From Clostridia bacterium (lineage in GTDB: Bacteria; Bacillota; Clostridia; UMGS1810): a stretch of DNA of 64,000 nucleotides. The position numbers were made by a program, and so were the translations under genes. The stretch spans positions 1 to 64,000 of the forward strand of contig JAFUPN010000042.1 in assembly GCA_017481205.1 (NCBI GenBank), written 5' to 3'. Shown here in pieces: positions 43,509-50,582 of this stretch (position 1 is its first letter; each line of letters opens with the position of its first letter). The notes below the pieces were generated by a model, which was not told the origin of the DNA, did no database searches, and saw nothing but the letters and a program-made list of their open reading frames with translations.

Positions 43509-45709
43509 TAACCTGACACCTCACATTGCTTTATGAACATGTCTTGTTTTACCTTACTTAGTTTAACAAAATATTCATTCCAGCCGCATACTCTCACTTG
43601 AAGCGTTGAATATTTTTCGGGATTGCGCTGCGCATCCATTAAAGTTTCTTTATTTACTACATTCCCCTGAATTGCGAAGCCGCCGTTGTTAATAAAAATT
43701 TTTATAAGAGAGATAAAATCTGCAAGCCCTTTTTCGCCTTCAACAGCAGATGGATGCAATATAAAATCAAAGGGTACGCCATTCACATAAGATGCCGAAT
43801 CAATTTTCAGCACAGACTGCATATATGCCGTTATGCCGCCTCTGTCCATTCCGTTTGAGGCACATAAATTTTTTGAAACCGGTTTTTTAGCATTTCTCCC
43901 GTCAGGTGTAGCGGATGTTTTTTCACCGTGAGCTATACAGTGATATACCGAATCAAGACCGAGACGTAAAACACCGCCTCTTTTAAGCTTTCTTCCGCAG
44001 TATCTGTCTGCAAGGTGGTTTGTAATATCAGTCATTATTTTATCGGGAGTTGTCAGGTTATTTCCGTATTTTTCCTTATCGCGGATAATCTTATTTTGCA
44101 GGTCATTAAATCCTTTCCAATCCTGCAAAAGGGCTTTTCTCATATCCTCAAGAGAAATTTCTTTGCTGTCAAAAACATATTTTTTTATTGCGGTAAGAGA
44201 ATCAACAGTGGTTGCAAGACCATGATGCTTTAAAGACAAATTATTATATTTTAACGGATATTCATGCACATCCATTCCCTTTTCAATACACTCCGAAAAA
44301 CTGCTTGAATATATAGGTGACGGATTCATGAGAGTGCTGTAGTCCCCTTGCTTTTCAATAAAATCTAAAGCAAAATCCGTACAGTAATCAAGTTGTTTTA
44401 AGAAAATATCAAAAAACTCGTCAAAGCTTTTGATTTCTAATTTGCTTTCATAACCTATTTGCCTGTCTGTCAATATATCCCTTCCTCCGTTTATGGCAAA
44501 TTCTATGCATTTTACCATATTAAAACGAAGCGGCGCAATTTCGCCTTCTTCAAGCCCGATAATAATTGGCTCATAGCATCCAAGCAAAACGTAATTCTGT
44601 GAGTCCTCTTTGGGAATACCGATTTTTTTGTATCCTTCAAATACTGCTTCGTCATTTACAATACAGATACTGCTGTGACCGCCTCTTATCATTGAAAGAG
44701 CTTTTTTGAGTATTTCGCCATCCAGATTTTTATGGTATCTTATCTGGATTTTAGGATTGTAAATATTCAGTTCATCATATGTGTTAAGAATAAGATGACT
44801 AAGCTTATTTGTCATATCGTTTCCGTCTTTATCTGATCCACACATGGTAAAAGGCTGTTCTGCATATCTTTTTGCTGCTGTAAAATGAATAAAGAAATAT
44901 CGGAAAAGCTCTTTTAGCTCAGCTTCTGTTTTTCCGCTCTTTATATCATTTTCAAAATACGGAAGATACAATCTGTCGATGTGTCCGAGTGTTCTTCCTC
45001 TTTCGATTCCTATTTCTTCAAAATACAGATAAAGTATGGAAAACTGCATAACCTCATACAAGGTTTCAGGGGGATTTGTCATAAGATTTTTTATGCACTT
45101 TGAAAATTCAGGTACATTGAATTTGAGTGAATAGATGTATATTCTGTTAAGAAGCCTTAAAATTGCATTATAGCATATTATTACCGAGTCAAGAAATACA
45201 ATCTGTTTCTCATTGTGATTCTTACTTGAAAGGAGCTTTTCTTTTGAAGCTTGTGCATTTTTCAGGATTCCGGAAAAGCCGCATTTCAATAAGTATGACC
45301 AATTCGGAACTGTATGGGTAAAATCAACACACATCCAGTCCAGTCCGACATCTGCCAATTTTTTCATTTTTGTGTATTCTTCGGGAAGCTTTTCGTTCAG
45401 AATCTTTTTAACCTGCGAAGAAAACAATGCATTTTGAAAAATACTTTCTGTAGCAAAATAAGAATAGTCGATACCAAGGTTTATTTTTACGGAAAACGGA
45501 GTATGCTCGTTAATCTCAAGCTGCACATTGTCCAAAAGATACGAATATGCATTTGCATACACAATTTGTCGGGATTCGTCTGTGGGTGCATCTTGTATTT
45601 CTTTGAATTTTTCATACATAATGTCGGCATCAAGTCCTGTTGAAGTATCAAATACTGCATTTTCAAACTCATTTTCAATGTGCTTTCGGTTTTCAATAAA
45701 AGTTTTCAT
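43508..45709 (-). CDS. Glycyl radical enzyme of unrecognised substrate (GRE2)
   Basis: 733 residues, somewhat short for the family. Thiyl-radical site C378 in VLLGCYEPIIIG, general-base Glu E380, glycyl motif RVCGW (G709), 28 residues from the C-terminus exactly as in GRE1. The Cys-site context (GCYEP) is near but not identical to the GCVEP of choline-lyase and dehydratase types. GAGGTG lies 8 bases before the ATG. Operon: GRE2, activase, a pseudogene remnant, the TIM-barrel protein, the DMT transporter. No microcompartment shell genes are nearby, so any aldehyde product would be free in the cytoplasm. Confidence 0.92.
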   Translation of the reverse strand: MKTFIENRKHIENEFENAVFDTSTGLDADIMYEKFKEIQDAPTDESRQIVYANAYSYLLDNVQLEINEHTPFSVKINLGIDYSYFATESIFQNALFSSQVKKILNEKLPEEYTKMKKLADVGLDWMCVDFTHTVPNWSYLLKCGFSGILKNAQASKEKLLSSKNHNEKQIVFLDSVIICYNAILRLLNRIYIYSLKFNVPEFSKCIKNLMTNPPETLYEVMQFSILYLYFEEIGIERGRTLGHIDRLYLPYFENDIKSGKTEAELKELFRYFFIHFTAAKRYAEQPFTMCGSDKDGNDMTNKLSHLILNTYDELNIYNPKIQIRYHKNLDGEILKKALSMIRGGHSSICIVNDEAVFEGYKKIGIPKEDSQNYVLLGCYEPIIIGLEEGEIAPLRFNMVKCIEFAINGGRDILTDRQIGYESKLEIKSFDEFFDIFLKQLDYCTDFALDFIEKQGDYSTLMNPSPIYSSSFSECIEKGMDVHEYPLKYNNLSLKHHGLATTVDSLTAIKKYVFDSKEISLEDMRKALLQDWKGFNDLQNKIIRDKEKYGNNLTTPDKIMTDITNHLADRYCGRKLKRGGVLRLGLDSVYHCIAHGEKTSATPDGRNAKKPVSKNLCASNGMDRGGITAYMQSVLKIDSASYVNGVPFDFILHPSAVEGEKGLADFISLIKIFINNGGFAIQGNVVNKETLMDAQRNPEKYSTLQVRVCGWNEYFVKLSKVKQDMFIKQCEVSG

Positions 45710-45731
45710 AATTCAATCACCTCTGAGATAT

Positions 45732-45825
45732 ATAATACTCTGATTTTACAAGGATGTAAATGCATTTTTTCGTCAGTGAAATATAAAAATCCGTCATTGA
45801 CGCTTATATCAAAAGGTGTTAAAAT
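45732..45825. promoter_or_regulatory. Divergent GRE2/AraC control region with AraC-type half-sites
   Basis: Minus-strand promoter for GRE2: TTTACA (45755-45760), 17-bp spacer, TATTAT (45732-45737). Direct repeats CGTCAGTGA (45771-45779) and CGTCATTGA (45792-45800) are exactly 21 bp apart, two helical turns, upstream of that -35, as for AraC class activators. The plus promoter for the regulator (TTGACG 45797-45802, 17-bp spacer, TAAAAT 45820-45825) overlaps the distal half-site, suggesting autoregulation. Confidence 0.65.
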
Positions 45826-45843
45826 AAAATCGGTGATATTATC

Positions 45844-46616
45844 ATGCATGATATAAACATTCAAAAAATATTAAATGTGTACTACAGAGAAAATAAAAGC
45901 TGGAATCGAAATTCATTTACCTCGCGCTCTTTTGATGCAGTAGTTTTTTTACAGATGGAAAAATAGAATATTCTTTTTCTGACAAAACAGTTACAGTTCA
46001 AAAAGGTGATTTGTTGTTTTTGCCGGGAAATATTCCGTATTCAGGGGAAAAGCACAGCGACAATGTTGCATATTTTGTCGTTGATTTTATATGCGGATTA
46101 CCGGATGAGTTTGAAAAGCTGATTGCTCCTGCGGTTTGTACTCCGGAAAGTTATGAAATAATACTGTCTAAGTTTTCAAAAGCATTGCAGTTGTGGAGCA
46201 AACAACAGATGGATGTTAATTTAAAACTGAAATCTTTTGTATATTCTGTGATATGCGAGGCATTTAAGGACAACGGTATTAAAAAAACAACTGCACCGGT
46301 GGAGGAAATACTTGAATATATTGTTGAAAACTTGAGAGATTCTTCTCTCAGGGTTTCAAGTCTGTGCGACAGATTCTTTATATCGGAATCACAACTTCGC
46401 CGTAATTTCATAAAGGCAACAGGTCTTTCTCCAAACGAATATATACTGACTTTGAGAATTAACAAGGCAAAAAATGAGCTGATTTGTACGGAAAAGGCAA
46501 TTAAACAAATATCCGTAGAATGCGGTTTTTCATCCCAATATTATTTTTCGCGCTGTTTTTCGGAAAATACAAAAATGACTCCAACAGAGTACAGAAAGAA
46601 ATATTATTTCATATAA
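45844..46616 (+). pseudogene. AraC-family regulator of GRE2, frameshifted in a T7 tract
   Basis: From ATG at 45844 (GGTGA 7 bases upstream) the frame reads MHDINIQKIL through SRSFDAVVF and then stops at 45964. In another frame the homologous sensor domain continues as FFTDGKIEYSFSD into the remaining 201-residue frame, with its double helix-turn-helix intact (SLRVSSLCDRFFISESQLRRNF; QISVECGFSSQYYFSRCF). One extra T in the run of seven T at 45944-45950 would join the halves. It is a recent loss, a sequencing error or a slippage-controlled switch; promoter and operator look intact. Expected length about 257 residues. Confidence 0.75.
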
Positions 46617-46647
46617 AACGCCCATCGCAGATTACGATGAGCGTTTT
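46616..46647 (+). terminator. Terminator of the AraC gene
   Basis: AAAACGCCCATCG / CGATGAGCGTTTT with one mismatch and a 6-nt loop, starting at the stop codon. Confidence 0.75.
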
Positions 46648-46656
46648 AGGTTTATA

Positions 46657-46789
46657 TTATTTATCTTTTTCTGCCTCCGCCAGCATATTTTCAATAAATA
46701 TCCCATACCCACGGGTTGGATCATTAACAAATACGTGTGTCACAGCTCCCACAATTTTACCATTTTGCAGCACAGGCGAACCTGACACG
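46657..46789 (-). pseudogene. Fragment of the spoIVB 3' end
   Basis: The minus strand reads [20 protein letters not shown], continues [20 protein letters not shown] and stops. This matches the C-terminal 42 residues of the intact SpoIVB at 49165, including the active-site Ser motif, with only a few changes. DNA identity is roughly 80-85 percent by eye over 130 bp. Upstream of residue V the similarity stops abruptly at about 46789. It is a decayed direct repeat of the gene end, 2.5 kb away, with the AbiE/kinase block between. Confidence 0.85.
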
Positions 46790-47039
46790 ATTGATGTTAA
46801 TATGGGACAACAAATTTTTCTTTAAAAATTTTTGAATTCAAGCTGTTTTGTTGACAAAATTACCTACATTGATGATAAAATGAGTAAAATTGTCAACATA
46901 TTTTAGCTTTGGATTATAGGGTTGCCGGACTAAATAATAGGAAAACCTCATAGTTTTTTCTGTTGACAATTATATTAAAATCAGCAATGGAGTTTATATC
47001 AAAGTCAACAAGGAAACAGCATCTTTATGATTTGATTTT
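46790..47039. other. Non-coding spacer with GTTGAC-type inverted repeats
   Basis: No gene seen in 250 bp. TGTTGACAAAATT (about 46848) pairs with AAAATTGTCAACA (about 46900). A further TGTTGACAATT (about 46970) faces AAAGTCAACA (47001-47010). The motif GTTGAC/GTCAAC is shared with the abiE operator at 49036-49081, so these may be extra binding sites or remnants of one. Confidence 0.45.
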
Positions 47040-47549
47040 TTAGACAGATTTCAAGAAAAGTTTAGCCTGATGTCTGTTTTTAAATCTTATAACCTCAATT
47101 CCTTTAGTGGAATTTAACATATGGTTGTATTTTTCACTATGTTGTTTTTTGAATTGAATAACATTCCGGTAAAGAGTTAATTTCTGTTTATCAAAGTATT
47201 CCGTACAGTTTCCTCCCATATCACTTCTTGTTTTTCCGTAGCTTTTTAAAATCCTCTTTGTTACACCCCAAATACAAGTTATGATTGGTACATCAAAATA
47301 AAATACAGTGTCGCAATATTTTAATCTATGAGGAATTGTTCTGTTAAAATTGCCGTCTATAATCCATTCCGACTTTTCCAATTCTTTTTGTAAAATATTA
47401 TCAAATTCGTTTTTATCAATATGTTCCCAATCCCCCGACCAGTAAATTTTATCTAAATGTACAAGCGGTATCCCTGTTTTTTGAGCAAGCTTTAATGCAA
47501 AGGTGGTTTTCCCACTTCCTGCATTTCCGATTATCAATATTCGTTTCAT
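47040..47549 (-). CDS. Small P-loop kinase, FlaR/adenylate-kinase-like
   Basis: 169 residues. Walker A GNAGSGKTT at residues 8-16, then LAQKTGIPLVHLDKIYW and WIIDGNFNRTIPHRLKYCD. This pattern is typical of the 'topology modulation'/FlaR-like P-loop proteins, thought to be small-molecule or nucleotide kinases with no firm substrate. It is 55 bp downstream of abiEii on the same strand, and may be cargo of the toxin-antitoxin island rather than a functional partner. Confidence 0.85.
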   Translation of the reverse strand: MKRILIIGNAGSGKTTFALKLAQKTGIPLVHLDKIYWSGDWEHIDKNEFDNILQKELEKSEWIIDGNFNRTIPHRLKYCDTVFYFDVPIITCIWGVTKRILKSYGKTRSDMGGNCTEYFDKQKLTLYRNVIQFKKQHSEKYNHMLNSTKGIEVIRFKNRHQAKLFLKSV

Positions 47550-47604
47550 GGTGTTTCCTCCGTGTATTTAGTTGTGTATTCTGTAAAGTTTGAAACTTAT
47601 ATAT

Positions 47605-48429
47605 CTACAAAAACAGTTTACTGAGTATATCAATAATCTGTTCGTATGAGATATCTTTAGCATATGTAAATTGTTTACGATATTTGTCCCACCTTGATTT
47701 TAGCTCCGAGCTTTCTTCGAGGTTCTTCAGAATGTCAGATGTATCTGCAATTTGATTGGTTGTACCACGATGTTCTGCAGTTGCTTTCAGCGCTTCGGCA
47801 AACAATGTTTTATCATATTCTTGTGTTGTAGTCAGTATGTAAACATCATAAAAATCTCTTGGACGGGTATTAAATACGCCTCTTCGAAGAATGGTTTCGA
47901 CTTTTTCAGCCATAACAGTTTCAATATTGTATGCCCACAATTCATATGACATATCGTCATTAAAAATCTCGGTGAATGTATATGGAATTGCATTGGGAGT
48001 AATTACATCACCTGTAGATACATCAATACTCAGTGGTGTAATAAGAGTCTCAAATTTTGCATTCAACATGACTCTATATCCTCCGTAAAGATCGTCTTCT
48101 CTAATAGGCGCAATTTTTCCGACATCGAAGCTCACATCATCTTCGCATGAGATATTGCAAATATTTTCTAAAGCCGTCCTAATCGCTTCCGGTGTAAGAG
48201 GCAAGTTTTTGAGTGTGGTATCCATATCCATTGTTGCACGGTTATCAAGTCCCACAATTGCAGCAACAAGCATTCCACCTTTCAGCACGAACTTTTCTTT
48301 GAACTCAGACATTGAAAGCCGCACTAACAAGCGTTCAAACATATAATTTTGCAATATTACCTGAGCGGGAATGTTTTTCTGTTTAGCTATATTTCGAATT
48401 TTAGCTTTTAAACTCATAGCTTTACTCAT
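47605..48429 (-). CDS. AbiEii-type nucleotidyltransferase toxin
   Basis: 274 residues, AbiEii/AbiGii family. Nucleotidyltransferase motif KGGMLVAAIVG followed by TMDMDTT (about residues 46-70). A conserved helical segment with VETILRRGVFNTRPRDFYDVYIL follows near residue 180. In related phage-defence and toxin-antitoxin systems this protein transfers nucleotides to tRNA ends and arrests growth. Its ATG overlaps the antitoxin stop by four bases (48426-48429), as expected for the pair. Confidence 0.92.
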   Translation of the reverse strand: MSKAMSLKAKIRNIAKQKNIPAQVILQNYMFERLLVRLSMSEFKEKFVLKGGMLVAAIVGLDNRATMDMDTTLKNLPLTPEAIRTALENICNISCEDDVSFDVGKIAPIREDDLYGGYRVMLNAKFETLITPLSIDVSTGDVITPNAIPYTFTEIFNDDMSYELWAYNIETVMAEKVETILRRGVFNTRPRDFYDVYILTTTQEYDKTLFAEALKATAEHRGTTNQIADTSDILKNLEESSELKSRWDKYRKQFTYAKDISYEQIIDILSKLFL

Positions 48430-49019
48430 AAAAGCACCTCCAAATACTGACGAACCAGTTTTTCAACTCTCAATTTTTTTGCATACATATTTAATTTGTT
48501 CAAATCTTTTTTTGGATTTGACACATACATTTTGAGTGCTGATAAAAAGGTCTCTGTTCCGATTTTATTGCGACTGCGGATTATATCACATATTGTTCTT
48601 TCCATATCATATGCCGGCACGCTATTTCCTGCAGGAGTTTTTACGACTGTCTTTCCTAAAGAAAATAGTTCTTGTTTAATATAATACACTTTGCATTCTG
48701 CCTTTATTGATGTAGACGGAATACACCCGGAAGGTGCAGTAATGGTATGTTCAAAAGGTGTTCGGTCAGAAATCCCATGTAAAAACAAAGCGGTCTCATG
48801 TGAAAAAATGATTTTTTCGGAACGCTTACTTATAGATAAGAGTTCATCTTGCATATCATCCGGAAGAATGTACTGACCTTTTACAATTCTTTGAATTTTA
48901 TTTTCTTTGCATAATTTATAGAGCATTGCCTTAGATATACCATGTTCGGCAGCGATTTTAGTTTCTATAATTCCGCCGTTATTTTTCGAAATGGTATTAA
49001 GTTCTGTCATATAATCCAT
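48426..49019 (-). CDS. AbiEi-type antitoxin/autorepressor
   Basis: 197 residues. N-terminal winged helix (NNGGIIETKIAAEHGISKAMLYKLCKE; IQRIVKGQYILPDD) binds DNA. The C-terminal AbiEi domain contains IIFSHETALFLHGISDRTP and VPAYDMERTICDIIRSRNKIG. It counteracts the toxin and represses the operon. Transcribed first, with the toxin gene overlapping by 4 bases; an inverted-repeat operator lies just upstream. Confidence 0.92.
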   Translation of the reverse strand: MDYMTELNTISKNNGGIIETKIAAEHGISKAMLYKLCKENKIQRIVKGQYILPDDMQDELLSISKRSEKIIFSHETALFLHGISDRTPFEHTITAPSGCIPSTSIKAECKVYYIKQELFSLGKTVVKTPAGNSVPAYDMERTICDIIRSRNKIGTETFLSALKMYVSNPKKDLNKLNMYAKKLRVEKLVRQYLEVLL

Positions 49020-49035
49020 TACTTCACCTTCTTTT

Positions 49036-49081
49036 TTGACTTTGATAATAATATTATAAATCGAATTATGATTAAAGTCAA
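49036..49081 (-). promoter_or_regulatory. abiE promoter and inverted-repeat operator
   Basis: Minus-strand promoter TTGACT (49076-49081), 17-bp spacer, TATAAT (49053-49058). The arms TTGACTTTGATAAT (49036-49049) and ATGATTAAAGTCAA (49068-49081) match at 12 of 14 positions and overlap the -35. AbiEi proteins repress by binding such inverted repeats. Confidence 0.75.
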
Positions 49082-49105
49082 CAGTTTTTCCTTGCTTACA
49101 ATATT

Positions 49106-49161
49106 AAAAGGGATCGAATGCGACCCCTTTCGAGATAACCCCTCGAAATCGAGGGGTTATC
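49106..49161 (-). terminator. Double hairpin after spoIVB
   Basis: GATAACCCCTCGA / TCGAGGGGTTATC (49134-49161, perfect 13-bp stem) is followed by a second hairpin AAAGGGATCG / CGACCCCTTT (49107-49130) with TTTT on the minus strand. The spoIVB fragment at 46657 lacks both. Confidence 0.75.
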
Positions 49162-49164
49162 AGC

Positions 49165-50400
49165 TTATTTAATCTTTTCCGCCTCAGCCAGCATGTTTTC
49201 AATAAATATCCCATAACCTCTTGTTGGATCATTCACGAACACGTGTGTCACAGCTCCCACAATTTTACCGTTTTGAATTATCGGTGAGCCTGACATCCCC
49301 TGTACAATTCCTCCTGTTGTGGCAAGAAGCTTGCTGTCTGTGATTTTTATTACCATTCCTTTTGATGTGTCGGAGCTCATATGCAGTATTTTTTCTATTT
49401 CTATATCGTATTTTTGTGTGCCTTCATCGTTTACTGTACATAGGATATGGGCTTTGCCTTCCTTTGTTTCGGATATGGCTGCTACTGGAATGGCATTTTC
49501 TAATGAAGAATCAGAATTTTTAAATGTGCCGAAAATACCCTGAGGGCAGTTGACAGTAATATTTCCCATGCTATGCCTGCCGGTAAACATACCGTGGATT
49601 TCGCCGGGGACTCCTTTTTTTCCCTTGGAAACACTGAGTATGGAAGCCTCCTCAACAGAGCCGCGGCTTAATGGAAAGATAATATCAGTGTCGGAATCCT
49701 CTATTGCATGTCCCAGGGCGCCAAAGGTGTTGTCGGCAGGATTGTGATATGTGAGGGTGCCGATTCCTGCAATACTGTCTCTGACAATAAGTCCTATTCT
49801 GAATTTGTGGCTGCCGGAGTCAATATGTGGTGTTACGGAGGCGGTATAGGTGTTTTTGCGTCCTGAAACAGTTAGTTTTGCGGTGTTGTCCTTGTTTTTT
49901 GACATTTCTTTTGAAAATTCCTGTATTGTTTTAACTCTTATACCGTTTACCTCGGTTATTACATCGCCTTTTCTGAACGGAATGGCTTCGGCAGGATTTA
50001 CCGTGACCCCTTCGGAATTTACAAAGCTTTCACTGCCGATTATCTCAAGTCCGTCTGCATAGAGCTTTATGCCTATGGGGGTTCCGCAGGGTATAAGCAT
50101 GGGTTTGTCAATAACATTTACATTGACAGTTTTTACCGGTATATTCAAAAGCTGTATGTTGGCTGTGTATGTGCCGCTTGAGTCAATCCTGCCCTCTCTT
50201 GACAGGGCTCCGGAGGTATCTGCGGCTGAGCTTACGGAAAACAGATTTGAAAAAATGTGATATTTATCAAACCTGTATTCCTCGCCCTCCATGATGTATA
50301 TTTTATCGGGAACGGAGTAACAAATAAATCCGATGCGACATGCAGAGGCGGTCAATATGGTGAGTAGAATGACGGATAGCAGTATTTTTCTTTTTTTCAT
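49165..50400 (-). CDS. spoIVB: SpoIVB-type S55 serine peptidase
   Basis: About 411 residues from the ATG at 50400 (GGAG 8 bases upstream). An N-terminal membrane/signal segment (ILLSVILLTILTASACRIG) is followed by a PDZ domain (about residues 100-190; AIPFRKGDVITEVNGIRVKTIQEF) and the S55 domain with the catalytic Ser in TGGIVQGMSGSPI. In Bacillus the forespore secretes SpoIVB to trigger SpoIVFB-dependent activation of sigma-K. BofA at 17506 belongs to the same signalling step. It usually sits next to spo0A, but not here. Confidence 0.94.
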   Translation of the reverse strand: MKKRKILLSVILLTILTASACRIGFICYSVPDKIYIMEGEEYRFDKYHIFSNLFSVSSAADTSGALSREGRIDSSGTYTANIQLLNIPVKTVNVNVIDKPMLIPCGTPIGIKLYADGLEIIGSESFVNSEGVTVNPAEAIPFRKGDVITEVNGIRVKTIQEFSKEMSKNKDNTAKLTVSGRKNTYTASVTPHIDSGSHKFRIGLIVRDSIAGIGTLTYHNPADNTFGALGHAIEDSDTDIIFPLSRGSVEEASILSVSKGKKGVPGEIHGMFTGRHSMGNITVNCPQGIFGTFKNSDSSLENAIPVAAISETKEGKAHILCTVNDEGTQKYDIEIEKILHMSSDTSKGMVIKITDSKLLATTGGIVQGMSGSPIIQNGKIVGAVTHVFVNDPTRGYGIFIENMLAEAEKIK

Positions 50401-50452
50401 TATTTTTTCTCCGGTTTTCATTGAATTTTTGCTGATTTTTGCCGACAAATTT

Positions 50453-50480
50453 AAATTATCCCGCAAAATTGCTTTTATGC
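50453..50480 (-). promoter_or_regulatory. Forespore-type promoter candidate for spoIVB
   Basis: Minus strand: GCATA (50476-50480), 15-bp spacer, GATAATTT (50453-50460). This resembles the sigma-F/sigma-G type rather than sigma-A and suits a forespore gene. Only an approximate match. Confidence 0.4.
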
Positions 50481-50513
50481 TTGAAAAAATTTATCAAAAA
50501 AACAAAAATAGCC

Positions 50514-50542
50514 TTGATATTTGTCTGATATACAGGTATAAT
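50514..50542 (+). promoter_or_regulatory. Sigma-A promoter of the deacetylase
   Basis: TTGATA (50514-50519), 17-bp spacer, perfect TATAAT (50537-50542), about 40 bp before the start codon. Confidence 0.75.
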
Positions 50543-50582
50543 AAAGTTGGAGATTTTCAAACTAAAATCAGAAGGAGGAAAA

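Noticed and set aside
42627-45709. Pyruvate formate-lyase and its activase
   Set aside because: The active site has a single cysteine followed by Tyr-Glu rather than the PFL Cys-Cys pair, and the activase carries the extra eight-cysteine insert absent from PFL activase.
39524-45709. GRE-associated bacterial microcompartment
   Set aside because: No shell proteins, encapsulation peptides, aldehyde dehydrogenase or phosphotransacylase genes appear around either glycyl radical enzyme.
46011-46616. 201-residue AraC protein as an independent complete gene
   Set aside because: Its apparent start lies inside the sensor domain with no ribosome-binding site; upstream sequence in another frame supplies the missing N-terminus, so it is part of a frameshifted gene.
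47040-49164. Integrative element with its own integrase
   Set aside because: No recombinase, transposase or excisionase frame was found between the two spoIVB 3' ends.
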